DNA from: Gilliamella sp. wkB108
GTDB lineage: Bacteria > Pseudomonadota > Gammaproteobacteria > Enterobacterales > Orbaceae
Reading direction: 5' to 3'
Assembly (NCBI RefSeq): GCF_001690195.1
Contig: NZ_LZGM01000084.1
Coordinates: 1-64,000, forward strand
DNA length: 64,000 nucleotides
The translations under genes and the position numbers were made by a program. Positions 8,332-18,130 of this stretch are shown piece by piece; position 1 is the first letter of the stretch, and every line of letters begins with the position of its first letter. Under the pieces are notes generated by a model. The model ran no database searches and was not told the origin of the DNA. It saw only the letters and a list, made by a program, of their open reading frames with translations.

Positions 8332-9756
8332 CTATTTTTTCTTAGCTTTAGCGTTTGGTAAATCAGTGACTGTTCCTTCGAAAATTTCAGAAGCTAAGCC
8401 TATTGATTCATGAAGCGTTGGGTGGGCATGAATTGTTAGCGCAATATCTTCTGCATCACAACCCATTTCAACTGCTAAAGTGATCTCACCAAGTAATTCA
8501 CCACCGTTAGCACCAACTACCGCGCCACCTAACAGTCGGTTATCCGCCTTATTAAAAATCAGTTTGGTCATTCCTTCTGAACAATCTGAGGCAATGGCAC
8601 GACCTGATGCAGCCCATGGAAAGATTGATACTTCATAATCTATACCTTTAGCAATCGCTTCTTTTTCAGTTAAACCAACCCAAGCGACTTCTGGTTCAGT
8701 ATAAGCAATGGAAGGAATGGTTTTCGGATCGAAGTAGTGTTTTTTGCCAGCAATCACTTCGGCTGCCACATGCCCTTCGTGTACACCTTTGTGAGCCAAC
8801 ATAGGTTGACCAACAATATCACCAATGGCGTAAATATGTGGAACATTGGTTCGCATCTGTTTATCAACTTCAATAAATCCACGATCAGTTACTGTCACAC
8901 CTGCCTTTTCAGCGCTAATGAGCTTACCATTAGGTGTACGGCCAATGGCAACTAATACTGCATCATACATATGTGTTTCAGTTGTGCCGTCTTTCTTTTC
9001 CATGGTGACATAAATAGCATCATGTTTAGCTTCAACTGTTGTGACTTTAGTTTCTAATCGTAAAGTAAATTTTTTCTGAATTTGTTTAGTAAATACTTTA
9101 ACTACATCTTTATCCGCAGCGGGGATCACTTGATCGAACATTTCAACCACATCAACTTCAGATCCTAACGCATGGTAAACAGTTCCCATTTCTAAACCGA
9201 TAATCCCACCACCCATTAATAGTAGTTTCTTTGGGATAGTCGTTAATGCTAGGGCATCTGTAGAATCCCAAATTCGTGGATCTTCATGAGGAATAAAGGG
9301 TAATTTAATTGGTCGTGATCCTGCAGCAATAATCGCATTATCAAAAGTTATTTTGTTGACCCCTTTTGCTGAAGTCACATCCATAGTATGACTACCAGTA
9401 AATTGAGCTTCACCTTGAATAACATTGACTTTGCGCATTTTTGCCATGCCAGCAAGGCCATTGGTAAGTTGGTTTATGACTTTTTCTTTCCATGCTCTCA
9501 CTTTATCCAATTCTAGTTTTGGCGTACCAAAATGAATACCTTGATCGGTCAATGATTTGGCTTCATCCATTACTTTAGCAACATGCAATAGTGCTTTGGA
9601 CGGAATACAACCTACATTTAAACAAACGCCACCCAGTGTTGAATAGCGTTCAACAAGAGTAACATCCAGTCCAAGATCGGCCGCACGAAAAGCAGCTGAG
9701 TACCCTGCTGGCCCTGCCCCTAAAACCACAACTTGTGTTTTAACTTCTTGACTCAT
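8332..9756 (-). CDS. lpdA: Dihydrolipoyl dehydrogenase (E3)
   Basis: 474 residues, as in E. coli. It reoxidises dihydrolipoamide on the E2 subunit with NAD+ in pyruvate dehydrogenase and the other 2-oxoacid complexes. Visible motifs: FAD-binding GAGPAGYSAAFRAADLG at the N-terminus, redox disulfide GGVCLNVGCIPSK near residue 45, NAD-binding GGGIIGLEMG near 183, FAD site AIGDI near 310, and the C-terminal catalytic HAHPTLHE. GGAGGAAA precedes the ATG. It is the last gene of the operon, 15 bp after aceF. Being the only visible lpd copy here, it probably also serves 2-oxoglutarate dehydrogenase. Confidence 0.97.
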   Translation of the reverse strand: MSQEVKTQVVVLGAGPAGYSAAFRAADLGLDVTLVERYSTLGGVCLNVGCIPSKALLHVAKVMDEAKSLTDQGIHFGTPKLELDKVRAWKEKVINQLTNGLAGMAKMRKVNVIQGEAQFTGSHTMDVTSAKGVNKITFDNAIIAAGSRPIKLPFIPHEDPRIWDSTDALALTTIPKKLLLMGGGIIGLEMGTVYHALGSEVDVVEMFDQVIPAADKDVVKVFTKQIQKKFTLRLETKVTTVEAKHDAIYVTMEKKDGTTETHMYDAVLVAIGRTPNGKLISAEKAGVTVTDRGFIEVDKQMRTNVPHIYAIGDIVGQPMLAHKGVHEGHVAAEVIAGKKHYFDPKTIPSIAYTEPEVAWVGLTEKEAIAKGIDYEVSIFPWAASGRAIASDCSEGMTKLIFNKADNRLLGGAVVGANGGELLGEITLAVEMGCDAEDIALTIHAHPTLHESIGLASEIFEGTVTDLPNAKAKKK

Positions 9757-9771
9757 AGTATATTTCCTCCA

Positions 9772-11370
9772 CTACATCACTAAACGACGTAAGTCGGATA
9801 AAACGTTTACAATGTGACTTAAGAAGCGCGCACCGTCAGCGCCATCAATTACTCGATGATCGAAAGACAGTGATAAAGGCAACATTAAGCGTGGAGTAAA
9901 CTCTTTACCATTCCAAATCGGTTTCATGCTCGATCGGGAAACACCTAAAATGCCAACTTCAGGCGCATTAACAATTGGTGTAAACGAAGTAGTACCAATT
10001 CCACCTAGACTTGAAATAGTAAAACAACCACCTTGCATATCAGCACCTGTTAATTTACCGTCACGTGCTTTTTTGGAGATTTCAGCAAGTTCGCGCGAAA
10101 GTTCCACTATGCCTTTTTTATTGACATCTTTAAATACTGGTACAACTAAACCATTTGGTGTGTCTACTGCTACACCAATGTTGATGTATTTTTTAATAAT
10201 CAATGTTTGCGCATCTTCTGATATAGAACTATTAAAGCGCGGGTAAGCAGTTAAGGCACTTGCTACAGCTTTCATAATAAAGACCAATGGGGTGATCTTC
10301 AGATCTAATTTCTTCTTATCCGCTTCAGCATTTTGTTGCTTACGAAATGCTTCTAGTTCAGTAATATCTGTTTCATCAAATTCTGTAACATGTGGGATCA
10401 TGACCCAATTTCGGTGTAAGTTAGCACCTGAAACTTTTTGGATCTTAGTTAATGGTAGGCTTTCTACTTCACCGAATTTACTAAAATCGACTTTCGGCCA
10501 AGGTAATAAGCCCGGTAACGCGCCTCCGGTAGAACCACTTTCGATCTGTTTAACCGCATTTTTGACATAAGCTTGAATATCTTCACGTAAAATACGATGT
10601 TTAGGACCAGTCGGCGGAACTTTTGCCAGATTAACCCCAAATTCGCGTGCTAAACGACGTACTGAAGGGGTAGCATGTGCATAAGCATCATTTTCAACAA
10701 AATCATTACCAGTAGTAGTCGATGCTAATGTTTGAGCTGGAGTACTATTAGTAGGTGCTGATGAGATGCTACTCTTTTCTGTTGCAACTGGCGTTACCGC
10801 TTGAGCATTAACCGGAGCGCTACTGGTCGCAGTGGTAAATTCCATGATCTTGGAACCCGTTTTCACTTTGTCACCAATTTTGACCAAGATGCTTTTCACA
10901 ACCCCAGCTATCGTCGCCGGCACTTCCATTGAGGCTTTATCACCTTCAACTGTTATCAATGAATCATCAATAGCAATAGTATCGCCAACTTTAACTAAGA
11001 TTTCAGTAACTTCAACTTCATCACCACCGATATCAGGGACATTGACATCAACCACTTGATTGGTTGTTGGTGCTATAGATGCAACTGGCGCTGGAGAAAC
11101 TTCTTTTGATTCCTCTTTAGCAACAGGAGCCGTTGCGCCTTGTTCATCAAACACCATAATACTTACACCAGTTTTTACTTTGTCACCAATTTTAACCATA
11201 ATGGATTTAACGATCCCCGCTTGTGGCGCAGGAATTTCCATTGAGGCTTTATCACCCTCTACCGTTAATAATGATTGATCGAGTTCAACTTTATCACCCA
11301 CTTTAACTAAGATTTCGGTGACTTCAACTTCGTCATTACCAATATCAGGTAATTTAATTTCAATACTCAT
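9772..11370 (-). CDS. aceF: Pyruvate dehydrogenase E2, dihydrolipoyllysine acetyltransferase
   Basis: 532 residues. Two lipoyl domains, at about 1-75 and 105-180, each carry the EGDKASME motif whose Lys receives lipoate; E. coli AceF has three, so this is a two-lipoyl form. Ala/Pro/Thr-rich linkers follow each. The peripheral subunit-binding domain lies near 233-270 ([16 protein letters not shown]), and the catalytic acetyltransferase domain ends with [12 protein letters not shown], containing the active-site His. Twelve bp separate it from aceE. The lipoyl attachment fits with lipB and lipA being the divergent neighbours of the operon. Confidence 0.97.
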   Translation of the reverse strand: MSIEIKLPDIGNDEVEVTEILVKVGDKVELDQSLLTVEGDKASMEIPAPQAGIVKSIMVKIGDKVKTGVSIMVFDEQGATAPVAKEESKEVSPAPVASIAPTTNQVVDVNVPDIGGDEVEVTEILVKVGDTIAIDDSLITVEGDKASMEVPATIAGVVKSILVKIGDKVKTGSKIMEFTTATSSAPVNAQAVTPVATEKSSISSAPTNSTPAQTLASTTTGNDFVENDAYAHATPSVRRLAREFGVNLAKVPPTGPKHRILREDIQAYVKNAVKQIESGSTGGALPGLLPWPKVDFSKFGEVESLPLTKIQKVSGANLHRNWVMIPHVTEFDETDITELEAFRKQQNAEADKKKLDLKITPLVFIMKAVASALTAYPRFNSSISEDAQTLIIKKYINIGVAVDTPNGLVVPVFKDVNKKGIVELSRELAEISKKARDGKLTGADMQGGCFTISSLGGIGTTSFTPIVNAPEVGILGVSRSSMKPIWNGKEFTPRLMLPLSLSFDHRVIDGADGARFLSHIVNVLSDLRRLVM

Positions 11371-11382
11371 TATAGTTACCTC

Positions 11383-14049
11383 TTATGCTATACGTGGGTT
11401 TAGTTTGTCGGCATTAATATCAAACTTTTTAATTGCTTCCTCAACGACACTTGCTTCAATATCGCCTCGTTTAGCAAGTTCACCCAATGCTGCAACGACA
11501 ACATAAGATGCATCAACTTCAAAATGATGACGTAAATTTTCACGGCTATCACTGCGTCCAAAACCATCTGTACCTAGTACTCGGTAGATTTGTGTAGGAA
11601 TATATCCGCGAATTTGTTCAGCAAATAATTTCATATAATCGGTTGAAGCAACAGCAGGATTATTATTCATCACTTGGGTAATATAAGGTACTTTTGGTGT
11701 TTCACTTGGATGTAACATATTGTAACGTTCACAATCTTGGCCATCTCGGGCAAGCTCAGTAAATGAGGTAACACTGTAAACATCGGAAGTAATTCCGTAA
11801 TTTTTGGCAAGGATATCAGCGGCTTCACGTACATGACGTAAAATAGAGCCTGAGCCTAATAACTGAACTGATGGTTTGCCGGTTTGCCCTTCAACGGTAT
11901 CAAGTTTGTAAATACCGCGTTTGATGCCCTCTTCTACACCTTGTGGCATTGCCGGTTGGGCATAGTTTTCGTTTAATGTTGTGATGTAATAATAAACGTT
12001 TTCTTGCTCGCCATACATTCGACGTAAGCCATCTTGCATAATCACTGCAACTTCATACGCATAAGCTGGATCATAAGAGATACAGTTAGGAATAGTTAGC
12101 GCTTGAATATGGCTGTGACCATCTTGGTGCTGTAAACCTTCACCATTGAGAGTAGTTCGACCAGATGTTCCGCCAAGCATAAACCCTCGAGCCTGTTGAT
12201 CGCCTGCCGCCCACATTAAATCTCCGACACGTTGGAAACCAAACATTGAATAGTAGATATAAAATGGGATCATTGGAAAATCATTAGTACTATATGAAGT
12301 TGCGGCTGCTAGCCAAGAAGCGGTAGCCCCGCACTCATTAATACCTTCTTGTAAAATTTGTCCTTTTGCATCTTCTCGATAATACGCCACTTGTTCTTTA
12401 TCTTGTGGTGTATATTGTTGACCATGAGGATTATAGATACCAATTTGACGGAATAGTCCTTCCATACCAAAAGTACGCGCTTCATCAGCCAGAATCGGCA
12501 CTAAACGTGGTGCTAACTCTTTATCTTTTAGCATAATATTGAGTACACGAACAAAAGCAATAGTGGTTGATATCTCTTTGGATTGGGCTTCAAGTAATGG
12601 TGCAAATTCGCTAAGTGGTGGAATTGAAACGCTACCTGAAAACTTCTTCAATCTGGTTGGTACATAACCATGTAAAGCGTTGCGACGTTCATGAATATAT
12701 TTATATTCAGGTGTGTGTTCTTCAAATTTTATATAAGGTAATTTTTCCAGCGCTTCATCGGTTACCGGAATATTAAAGAAATCGCGAACATGACGCACAC
12801 CATCCATATTCATCTTTTTGACTTGGTGAGCAATATTTTTGGCTTCTGCCGCTTCTCCCATACCATAACCTTTAATGGTATGCGCTAGAATGACAGTTGG
12901 ACGATCTTTGGTCTCTTTGGCTCGACTAAACGCAGCAAACATCTTTTCAGGATCTTGACCACCTCGATTTAATCGGAAAATCTCTTCATCAGACATATCT
13001 TTTACTAATTCAGCCGTTTCTGGATATTTACCAAAGAAATGTTCACGAACGTAGGCGCCGTCTTTAGATTTAAATGTTTGATAATCGCCGTCAAGCGTTT
13101 CATTCATTAAACGTATTAATTTACCTGATTTATCTTTTTGTAAGAGTTTATCCCAGCGATCACCCCAGATAACTTTAATCACGTTCCAACCCGCACCGGC
13201 AAAAACACCCTCTAATTCATTGATAATTTTACCATTACCTGTGACCGGACCGTCCAAACGTTGTAAATTACAGTTTACTACAAATATGAGATTATCTAAT
13301 TTTTCACGTGTAGCAACGGTGATTGCTCCTTTAGCTTCTGGTTCATCCATTTCACCGTCGCCTAAAAAGGCATAAACAGTTTGTTCGGAAGTATCTTTCA
13401 AGCCACGATGTTGTAGATATTTTAAAAATCGTGCCTGAAATATTGCACTGACAGGACCCAATCCCATAGAAACCGTTGGGAATTGCCAAAATTCTGATAA
13501 TAATTTAGGGTGAGGATAAGAAGGTAAGCCTTTACCATGAACTTCTTGACGGAAATTGTCTAACTGTTCTTCCGTTAAACGTCCTTCGACAAATGCACGA
13601 GAATAAATACCTGGTGAAATATGCCCCTGAAAATAGACGAGATCACCGCCATCTTTTTCATTGCGCGCACGGAAAAAGTGATTGAAGCAGACTTCATAAA
13701 ATGTGGCGGCAGATTGGAAAGATGCCATATGACCACCAAGCTCCAGATCTTTTTTCGAGGCTCTTAAAACCATCATTATGGCGTTCCAACGAACGATTGA
13801 ACGAATACGTCTTTCTATTTCCCAATCACCTGGATATGCTGGTTGTTCTTCTACTGGAATGGTATTAATGTAATTACTTGTTGAAGTTCCGAAAAGTAAA
13901 GGTACTCCTCCATCTCTAGCTTTATTGACGATCTGTTCAATAATATATTGCGCTCGTTCGACGCCTTCTTCGCGAATAATAGACTCAACACTTTTCAGCC
14001 AATCTTGCGTTTCGACGGGATCGATATCATTCATTTGCATGTCCGACAT
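11383..14049 (-). CDS. aceE: Pyruvate dehydrogenase E1 component, homodimeric
   Basis: 888 residues, matching the homodimeric gammaproteobacterial E1 (E. coli 887). It decarboxylates pyruvate with thiamine diphosphate and reductively acetylates the lipoyl domain of AceF. The ThDP/Mg motif starts at GDGEMDEPEAKG near residue 230 and continues through NCNLQRLDGPVTGNGKI. An AGAGG site lies 7 bases before the ATG. It is first in aceE-aceF-lpdA. The E. coli operon begins with the regulator gene pdhR; here there is none, and the upstream region instead faces lipB and contains an FNR-type palindrome. Confidence 0.97.
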   Translation of the reverse strand: MSDMQMNDIDPVETQDWLKSVESIIREEGVERAQYIIEQIVNKARDGGVPLLFGTSTSNYINTIPVEEQPAYPGDWEIERRIRSIVRWNAIMMVLRASKKDLELGGHMASFQSAATFYEVCFNHFFRARNEKDGGDLVYFQGHISPGIYSRAFVEGRLTEEQLDNFRQEVHGKGLPSYPHPKLLSEFWQFPTVSMGLGPVSAIFQARFLKYLQHRGLKDTSEQTVYAFLGDGEMDEPEAKGAITVATREKLDNLIFVVNCNLQRLDGPVTGNGKIINELEGVFAGAGWNVIKVIWGDRWDKLLQKDKSGKLIRLMNETLDGDYQTFKSKDGAYVREHFFGKYPETAELVKDMSDEEIFRLNRGGQDPEKMFAAFSRAKETKDRPTVILAHTIKGYGMGEAAEAKNIAHQVKKMNMDGVRHVRDFFNIPVTDEALEKLPYIKFEEHTPEYKYIHERRNALHGYVPTRLKKFSGSVSIPPLSEFAPLLEAQSKEISTTIAFVRVLNIMLKDKELAPRLVPILADEARTFGMEGLFRQIGIYNPHGQQYTPQDKEQVAYYREDAKGQILQEGINECGATASWLAAATSYSTNDFPMIPFYIYYSMFGFQRVGDLMWAAGDQQARGFMLGGTSGRTTLNGEGLQHQDGHSHIQALTIPNCISYDPAYAYEVAVIMQDGLRRMYGEQENVYYYITTLNENYAQPAMPQGVEEGIKRGIYKLDTVEGQTGKPSVQLLGSGSILRHVREAADILAKNYGITSDVYSVTSFTELARDGQDCERYNMLHPSETPKVPYITQVMNNNPAVASTDYMKLFAEQIRGYIPTQIYRVLGTDGFGRSDSRENLRHHFEVDASYVVVAALGELAKRGDIEASVVEEAIKKFDINADKLNPRIA

Positions 14050-14276
14050 ATTTAAACCTCTTTTTTGTTATAAAAAATGCAGTCTCTACTATCCTTAGCT
14101 ATAACAAAAGCCATAACTAACTTTATTGGCTTCAATTCTGCATTACGGAGCTTCATTAATATAAGTCTGCCATTTCCAATAAAAAAGTAAAGCAAACAAC
14201 CTAGTAGAAAAGAATGTTAATTCCTATCAAATTAATCATCTATTTCAATAAAACAATTTAAATAAATAATAATTAT

Positions 14277-14290
14277 TTGATAAAAATCAA
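14277..14290. promoter_or_regulatory. Perfect FNR-type binding site between aceE and lipB
   Basis: TTGAT-AAAA-ATCAA matches the FNR consensus TTGATnnnnATCAA exactly. It sits 228 bp upstream of the aceE ATG and 134 bp upstream of the lipB ATG in the 374-bp divergent region. In E. coli FNR represses the PDH operon without oxygen, so oxygen control of aceE is the simplest reading; effects on lipB-lipA are equally possible. The rest of the region (14050-14276, 14291-14423) is AT-rich with no other feature I can name. Confidence 0.75.
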
Positions 14291-14423
14291 TTTTTGCAAA
14301 GCGTGAAGTATCGAGTTGTATGACGTTGGTTATACCGTGTTCAGTGACAGGTTGTCAAGTTATAGTAAAATCTGTTATATAAGATTAAATAATTTGATAA
14401 TGGTGATCCCTAATAAATAAACT

Positions 14424-15041
14424 ATGCCACTGGACAATATCATCATACATAATTTAGGTATAGAGCCTTATATGCAGACTTATCAGGCAATGCATGCTTT
14501 TACTAAAAACCGTAATGAACATACCACTGATGAAATTTGGTTAGTTGAGCATTTACCTGTATTTACTCAAGGTAAAGTCGGTAAGCCTGAACATCTATTA
14601 ACCCAATCGGATATTCCTGTTGTGCAAACTGATCGGGGTGGTCAAATTACTTACCACGCGCCAGGTCAACAAATTATGTATATCTTGTTGGATTTAAAGC
14701 GACGACAAATAGGTATTCGCCAAGTCGTCAGTTATTTAGAAAATTGTGTGATTCAAACCTTAGCTCATTATGATATTGTAGCTTATGCGAAAGCAGATGC
14801 ACCGGGTGTATATATCGATCATAAAAAAATTTGCTCTCTGGGTTTAAATATTCAACATGGTTGTACATTACATGGACTGGCTCTTAACATCAATATGGAT
14901 CTGACTCCATTTAACTATATAAATCCTTGTGGATATGCAGGCTTAGAAATGACGCAATTAAATCATTATGTCAGCCAGATTGATCTAAATGAGATCCGTC
15001 AATTATTAACCGATCAGTTTATTAAACAGTTACTTAACTAA
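14424..15041 (+). CDS. lipB: Octanoyl-[acyl carrier protein]:protein octanoyltransferase
   Basis: 205 residues. LipB moves octanoate from acyl carrier protein to the lipoyl-domain lysine of E2/GcvH, the first step of endogenous lipoylation. Family motifs are clear: [14 protein letters not shown] near residue 70, containing the RGG-x(n)-HGPGQ signature in the variant HAPGQ, the catalytic lysine in [12 protein letters not shown] near 135, and the Cys in [12 protein letters not shown] near 170. It is followed by lipA 13 bp downstream. The pair lies divergent from the pyruvate dehydrogenase genes, whose E2 is its main substrate. Confidence 0.96.
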   Translation: MPLDNIIIHNLGIEPYMQTYQAMHAFTKNRNEHTTDEIWLVEHLPVFTQGKVGKPEHLLTQSDIPVVQTDRGGQITYHAPGQQIMYILLDLKRRQIGIRQVVSYLENCVIQTLAHYDIVAYAKADAPGVYIDHKKICSLGLNIQHGCTLHGLALNINMDLTPFNYINPCGYAGLEMTQLNHYVSQIDLNEIRQLLTDQFIKQLLN

Positions 15042-15054
15042 TAAGATACAAATT

Positions 15055-16014
15055 ATGCAAAATAATCAAACGATAATCAGAAGTTCTAAATATCGCGATG
15101 CAGATAAAACCCGTTTAATACCGACAGTTACCTTAGAAGATACTACCCCACTCAAAAAGCCAGAGTGGATGAGAATTAAATTATCTGCTCACTCTGATAA
15201 TATCGCGCATATTAAAAATACCATGCGAAAACATGGTTTGCATTCCGTTTGTGAAGAAGCTTCTTGTCCTAATTTAGCTGAGTGTTTTAATCATGGAACG
15301 GCAACGTTTATGATCCTAGGTGATATTTGTACCCGCCGTTGTCCATTTTGTGATGTCGCTCATGGGCGACCTTTACCGCCAGATCATCAAGAGCCAATTA
15401 AGCTAGCACAAACGATTCACGAGATGAAATTACGTTATGTGGTGATTACTTCTGTTGACCGAGATGATCTTAAAGACGGTGGCGCAAGTCATTTTGCAGC
15501 TTGTACCGCAGAAATTCGTTCATTAAGCCCCAATATCAAAGTTGAAACTCTTACACCTGATTTTCGTGGTTGTATTGATGAAGCTGTTGATGTATTAAGT
15601 GATAATCCTCCAGATGTATTCAATCATAATTTAGAAAATATTCCTCGTTTATATAAAAAGATTCGTCCCGGAGCTAACTATGATGGCTCTTTGAAATTGC
15701 TCGCATCTTTTAAACAAAGACATCCTGAAATTCCAACCAAATCGGGGCTGATGGTAGGATTAGGTGAAACAAATCAAGAGTTGATCCAAGTATTAAAGGA
15801 TTTACGTGCGCATGGTGTAACTATGTTAACGCTTGGGCAATATTTACAACCAAGTAAATATCATTTACCTGTAGAACGTTATGTTTCGCCAGATGAATTT
15901 GCCGAGCTAAAGAAAATCGCTTTAGATATGGGATTTACTCATGCAGCATGTGGACCATTTGTACGCTCATCCTACCATGCAGATTTACAAGCAATGGGAA
16001 AAGAGGTGAAGTAG
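15055..16014 (+). CDS. lipA: Lipoyl synthase
   Basis: 319 residues, the usual length. A radical-SAM enzyme that inserts two sulfurs into the octanoyl group on lipoyl domains. Both iron-sulfur clusters are visible: the auxiliary cluster [12 protein letters not shown] near residues 68-79, the radical-SAM CTRRCPFC (CxxxCxxC) near 94-101, and the conserved C-terminal RSSYHA with the cluster-ligating Ser. It acts immediately after LipB and is cotranscribed with it. Confidence 0.97.
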   Translation: MQNNQTIIRSSKYRDADKTRLIPTVTLEDTTPLKKPEWMRIKLSAHSDNIAHIKNTMRKHGLHSVCEEASCPNLAECFNHGTATFMILGDICTRRCPFCDVAHGRPLPPDHQEPIKLAQTIHEMKLRYVVITSVDRDDLKDGGASHFAACTAEIRSLSPNIKVETLTPDFRGCIDEAVDVLSDNPPDVFNHNLENIPRLYKKIRPGANYDGSLKLLASFKQRHPEIPTKSGLMVGLGETNQELIQVLKDLRAHGVTMLTLGQYLQPSKYHLPVERYVSPDEFAELKKIALDMGFTHAACGPFVRSSYHADLQAMGKEVK

Positions 16015-16052
16015 TATTCACCGGTAAACTGACAACTAGCTTAAACTAAAAG

Positions 16053-16088
16053 TTATACTTAAACATATAGTTAACCTGAAACCTTTTT
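16053..16088 (+). repeat. Dispersed intergenic element, copy 3
   Basis: Reads TATACTTAAACATATAG then TTAACCTGAAACC, 39 bp after the lipA stop and in the same orientation as lipA. The lipA/lapC genes are convergent here and no classical terminator is evident between them. Confidence 0.75.
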
Positions 16089-16167
16089 ACAGTTTTATAA
16101 GCTGTCTTAACGGATATTGTTAATTAACTGATACAATTAGTTTTCTTGCTATCTATTTTTTGATAAT

Positions 16168-17940
16168 TTAGTTATCTACCACCATAAATCGACGATTTTC
16201 TGTGACAATCTGTAAAAATATTGGCAAGCTAATGGTTTCATCTTTTTGCAATTTATTGTCAAGATCGTAAATCTTAGAACGACCATAGGCATCAAGCACA
16301 ATGGTTTTATCATCATAAAGCGCTGCAATCTCATTTTCATTACCTGCAACTAACCATTGTCGAGTATTAGTTTTAAATAGATTTTTACCTTGACTGTACT
16401 GTTGTGGTGGTGTTGTCACATACAATGCATCTTGCAATAGTGTTCGCATAATATCAGTTTGGGAAGTTTCTTCGGTTATTTCGCTACTTGCCTTTTCTGG
16501 CCATGCAATAATCAGTGGAACTTTTAGCAAATCGCGATTGAAGCTACTTCCAGTATTTCGCATAGCGATTTTTTTCACTTCATCAATATTAATATCATTC
16601 GAACCAGTTATCACAATCACAGTATTATCAAAATCATTTGAGAATTTTAAATAAGAAATGAGTGATTCTAAATATTGATCTAGCTTTTTAGCTTCGGATC
16701 CTAGATTGGCTAAAGGGATTTTTTTATTTTTATCTCCCAATGTGTATTGAATAATTGAGAATGACGGTTGTAGATTTTCAAGTTTGTTTTGCTCATCATA
16801 CCATGCCATCCAATAGTCAGTTATCTGTTTATTCGACTGTTTTTTCGGTTCTGGCATAGCAAAATTAGACAATAATGCATAACGATAAAGCGGATCAGCA
16901 AAACCGTCTGCCGAAAATAACCCTAAATTATAATGCTGTTTCGCCACTACATCGAGTAAAACTGAAGGTTTATGGCTTGCTAAAATGCTATTGTAATAAT
17001 TTGGATCTAGACCATAGAAAAGTGAAAAGTTATTTAAGTAAGCTTGATGACTTGCACCATAATGATTAGTAAATTGTATATTTTGTTTGGCAAACTCTTT
17101 TAACCACGGCATATTATTCGCCAATAAATCATTATTCCAACCATCAATTACAATCATCACCACATTTTTTTGTACCTGATCTTGCGTATAATTGATACGC
17201 CCAAGTGGATATTCAATCGCGATAGCAAAGGGATTCCCCTCTTGAGCAACACGATTACGATAGTTACTTTCGGCAATAAATCCATATCGTTCCAAAAAAT
17301 GACGAGCAGTTAATGGATAAGAGAGTGGTAAACTCGAACGCTGCATAGTAATTGGTCGATAAAAATTAGCATCAGCCCAAATATGAATTAAATGTGAAGA
17401 GACAAAGCAGAGAATAAATAAAATAACCACTGGTTTGGCATAATTTCGACGTTTGCTTAAACTGCGTAGTTTTTTCCAGCTCCAAACAGCAAATAAAATT
17501 TCGATTAATAATATAAACGGAATAATAATAAAGGTACTACTTAAAAATGAGGCTCTTTGCGAACTAAATAATTGCCAAATCGATAAATTAAGATGCATCC
17601 TAAAATGTGAAAAGACATCGATATCAATTAAAAGTAATGAAATCCCTAATGTGGCAATAATTGTTGCGATGATGCGCTGCCAGCGAGAAGAGTGTATAAA
17701 AAAACTTAATGGGAAAAGCAAAATCAGATAAGTTATAAATGTCAAATAACTAAAGTGACCGATCGCACTGATGATTGCATAAAATCGCCCCATAAAGGTA
17801 CGCGGCCAATCTGCAATCAATAAATATTGACTACCAAGTGTAATGACGATAAATATATTAAACAACGTAAACCAGTGTCCCCAGCTAACGATTTGCGAAG
17901 AACGGTCATCTTTAAGGTGATTATTTTTGAGTTTGAGCAT
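16168..17940 (-). CDS. lapC: Inner-membrane sulfatase-fold LPS regulator LapC/PbgA/YejM
   Basis: 590 residues (E. coli YejM 586). The N-terminal ~200 residues hold five hydrophobic segments (for example FTLFNIFIVITLGSQYLL, IIATLGISLLLIDI, IPFILLIEILFAVW) as in the DUF3413 domain; the rest is a periplasmic alkaline-phosphatase/sulfatase fold beginning KNVVMIVIDGWNNDLL. In E. coli this essential protein senses lipopolysaccharide and restrains LapB-FtsH degradation of LpxC. The usual companion yejL is not next to it. The ATG has no clear Shine-Dalgarno sequence. The upstream neighbour, lonH, is divergent. Confidence 0.9.
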   Translation of the reverse strand: MLKLKNNHLKDDRSSQIVSWGHWFTLFNIFIVITLGSQYLLIADWPRTFMGRFYAIISAIGHFSYLTFITYLILLFPLSFFIHSSRWQRIIATIIATLGISLLLIDIDVFSHFRMHLNLSIWQLFSSQRASFLSSTFIIIPFILLIEILFAVWSWKKLRSLSKRRNYAKPVVILFILCFVSSHLIHIWADANFYRPITMQRSSLPLSYPLTARHFLERYGFIAESNYRNRVAQEGNPFAIAIEYPLGRINYTQDQVQKNVVMIVIDGWNNDLLANNMPWLKEFAKQNIQFTNHYGASHQAYLNNFSLFYGLDPNYYNSILASHKPSVLLDVVAKQHYNLGLFSADGFADPLYRYALLSNFAMPEPKKQSNKQITDYWMAWYDEQNKLENLQPSFSIIQYTLGDKNKKIPLANLGSEAKKLDQYLESLISYLKFSNDFDNTVIVITGSNDINIDEVKKIAMRNTGSSFNRDLLKVPLIIAWPEKASSEITEETSQTDIMRTLLQDALYVTTPPQQYSQGKNLFKTNTRQWLVAGNENEIAALYDDKTIVLDAYGRSKIYDLDNKLQKDETISLPIFLQIVTENRRFMVVDN

Positions 17941-18130
17941 ATTTAATCGTTGATATTGATGATAAAGAAGATAACTAAATACTAAATTGCCAAATAGTTT
18001 ACCCGATTTTGAAAAATCTTTCTGTAAATTTTTTATCTGGTAGCATAAAGATTCAGGTAATCTGTTGGCGTTATAGCTGTTACTTGTTATAATTTGAGGA
18101 TTAAATTAGCTAACAAAAAAGACAATAACT

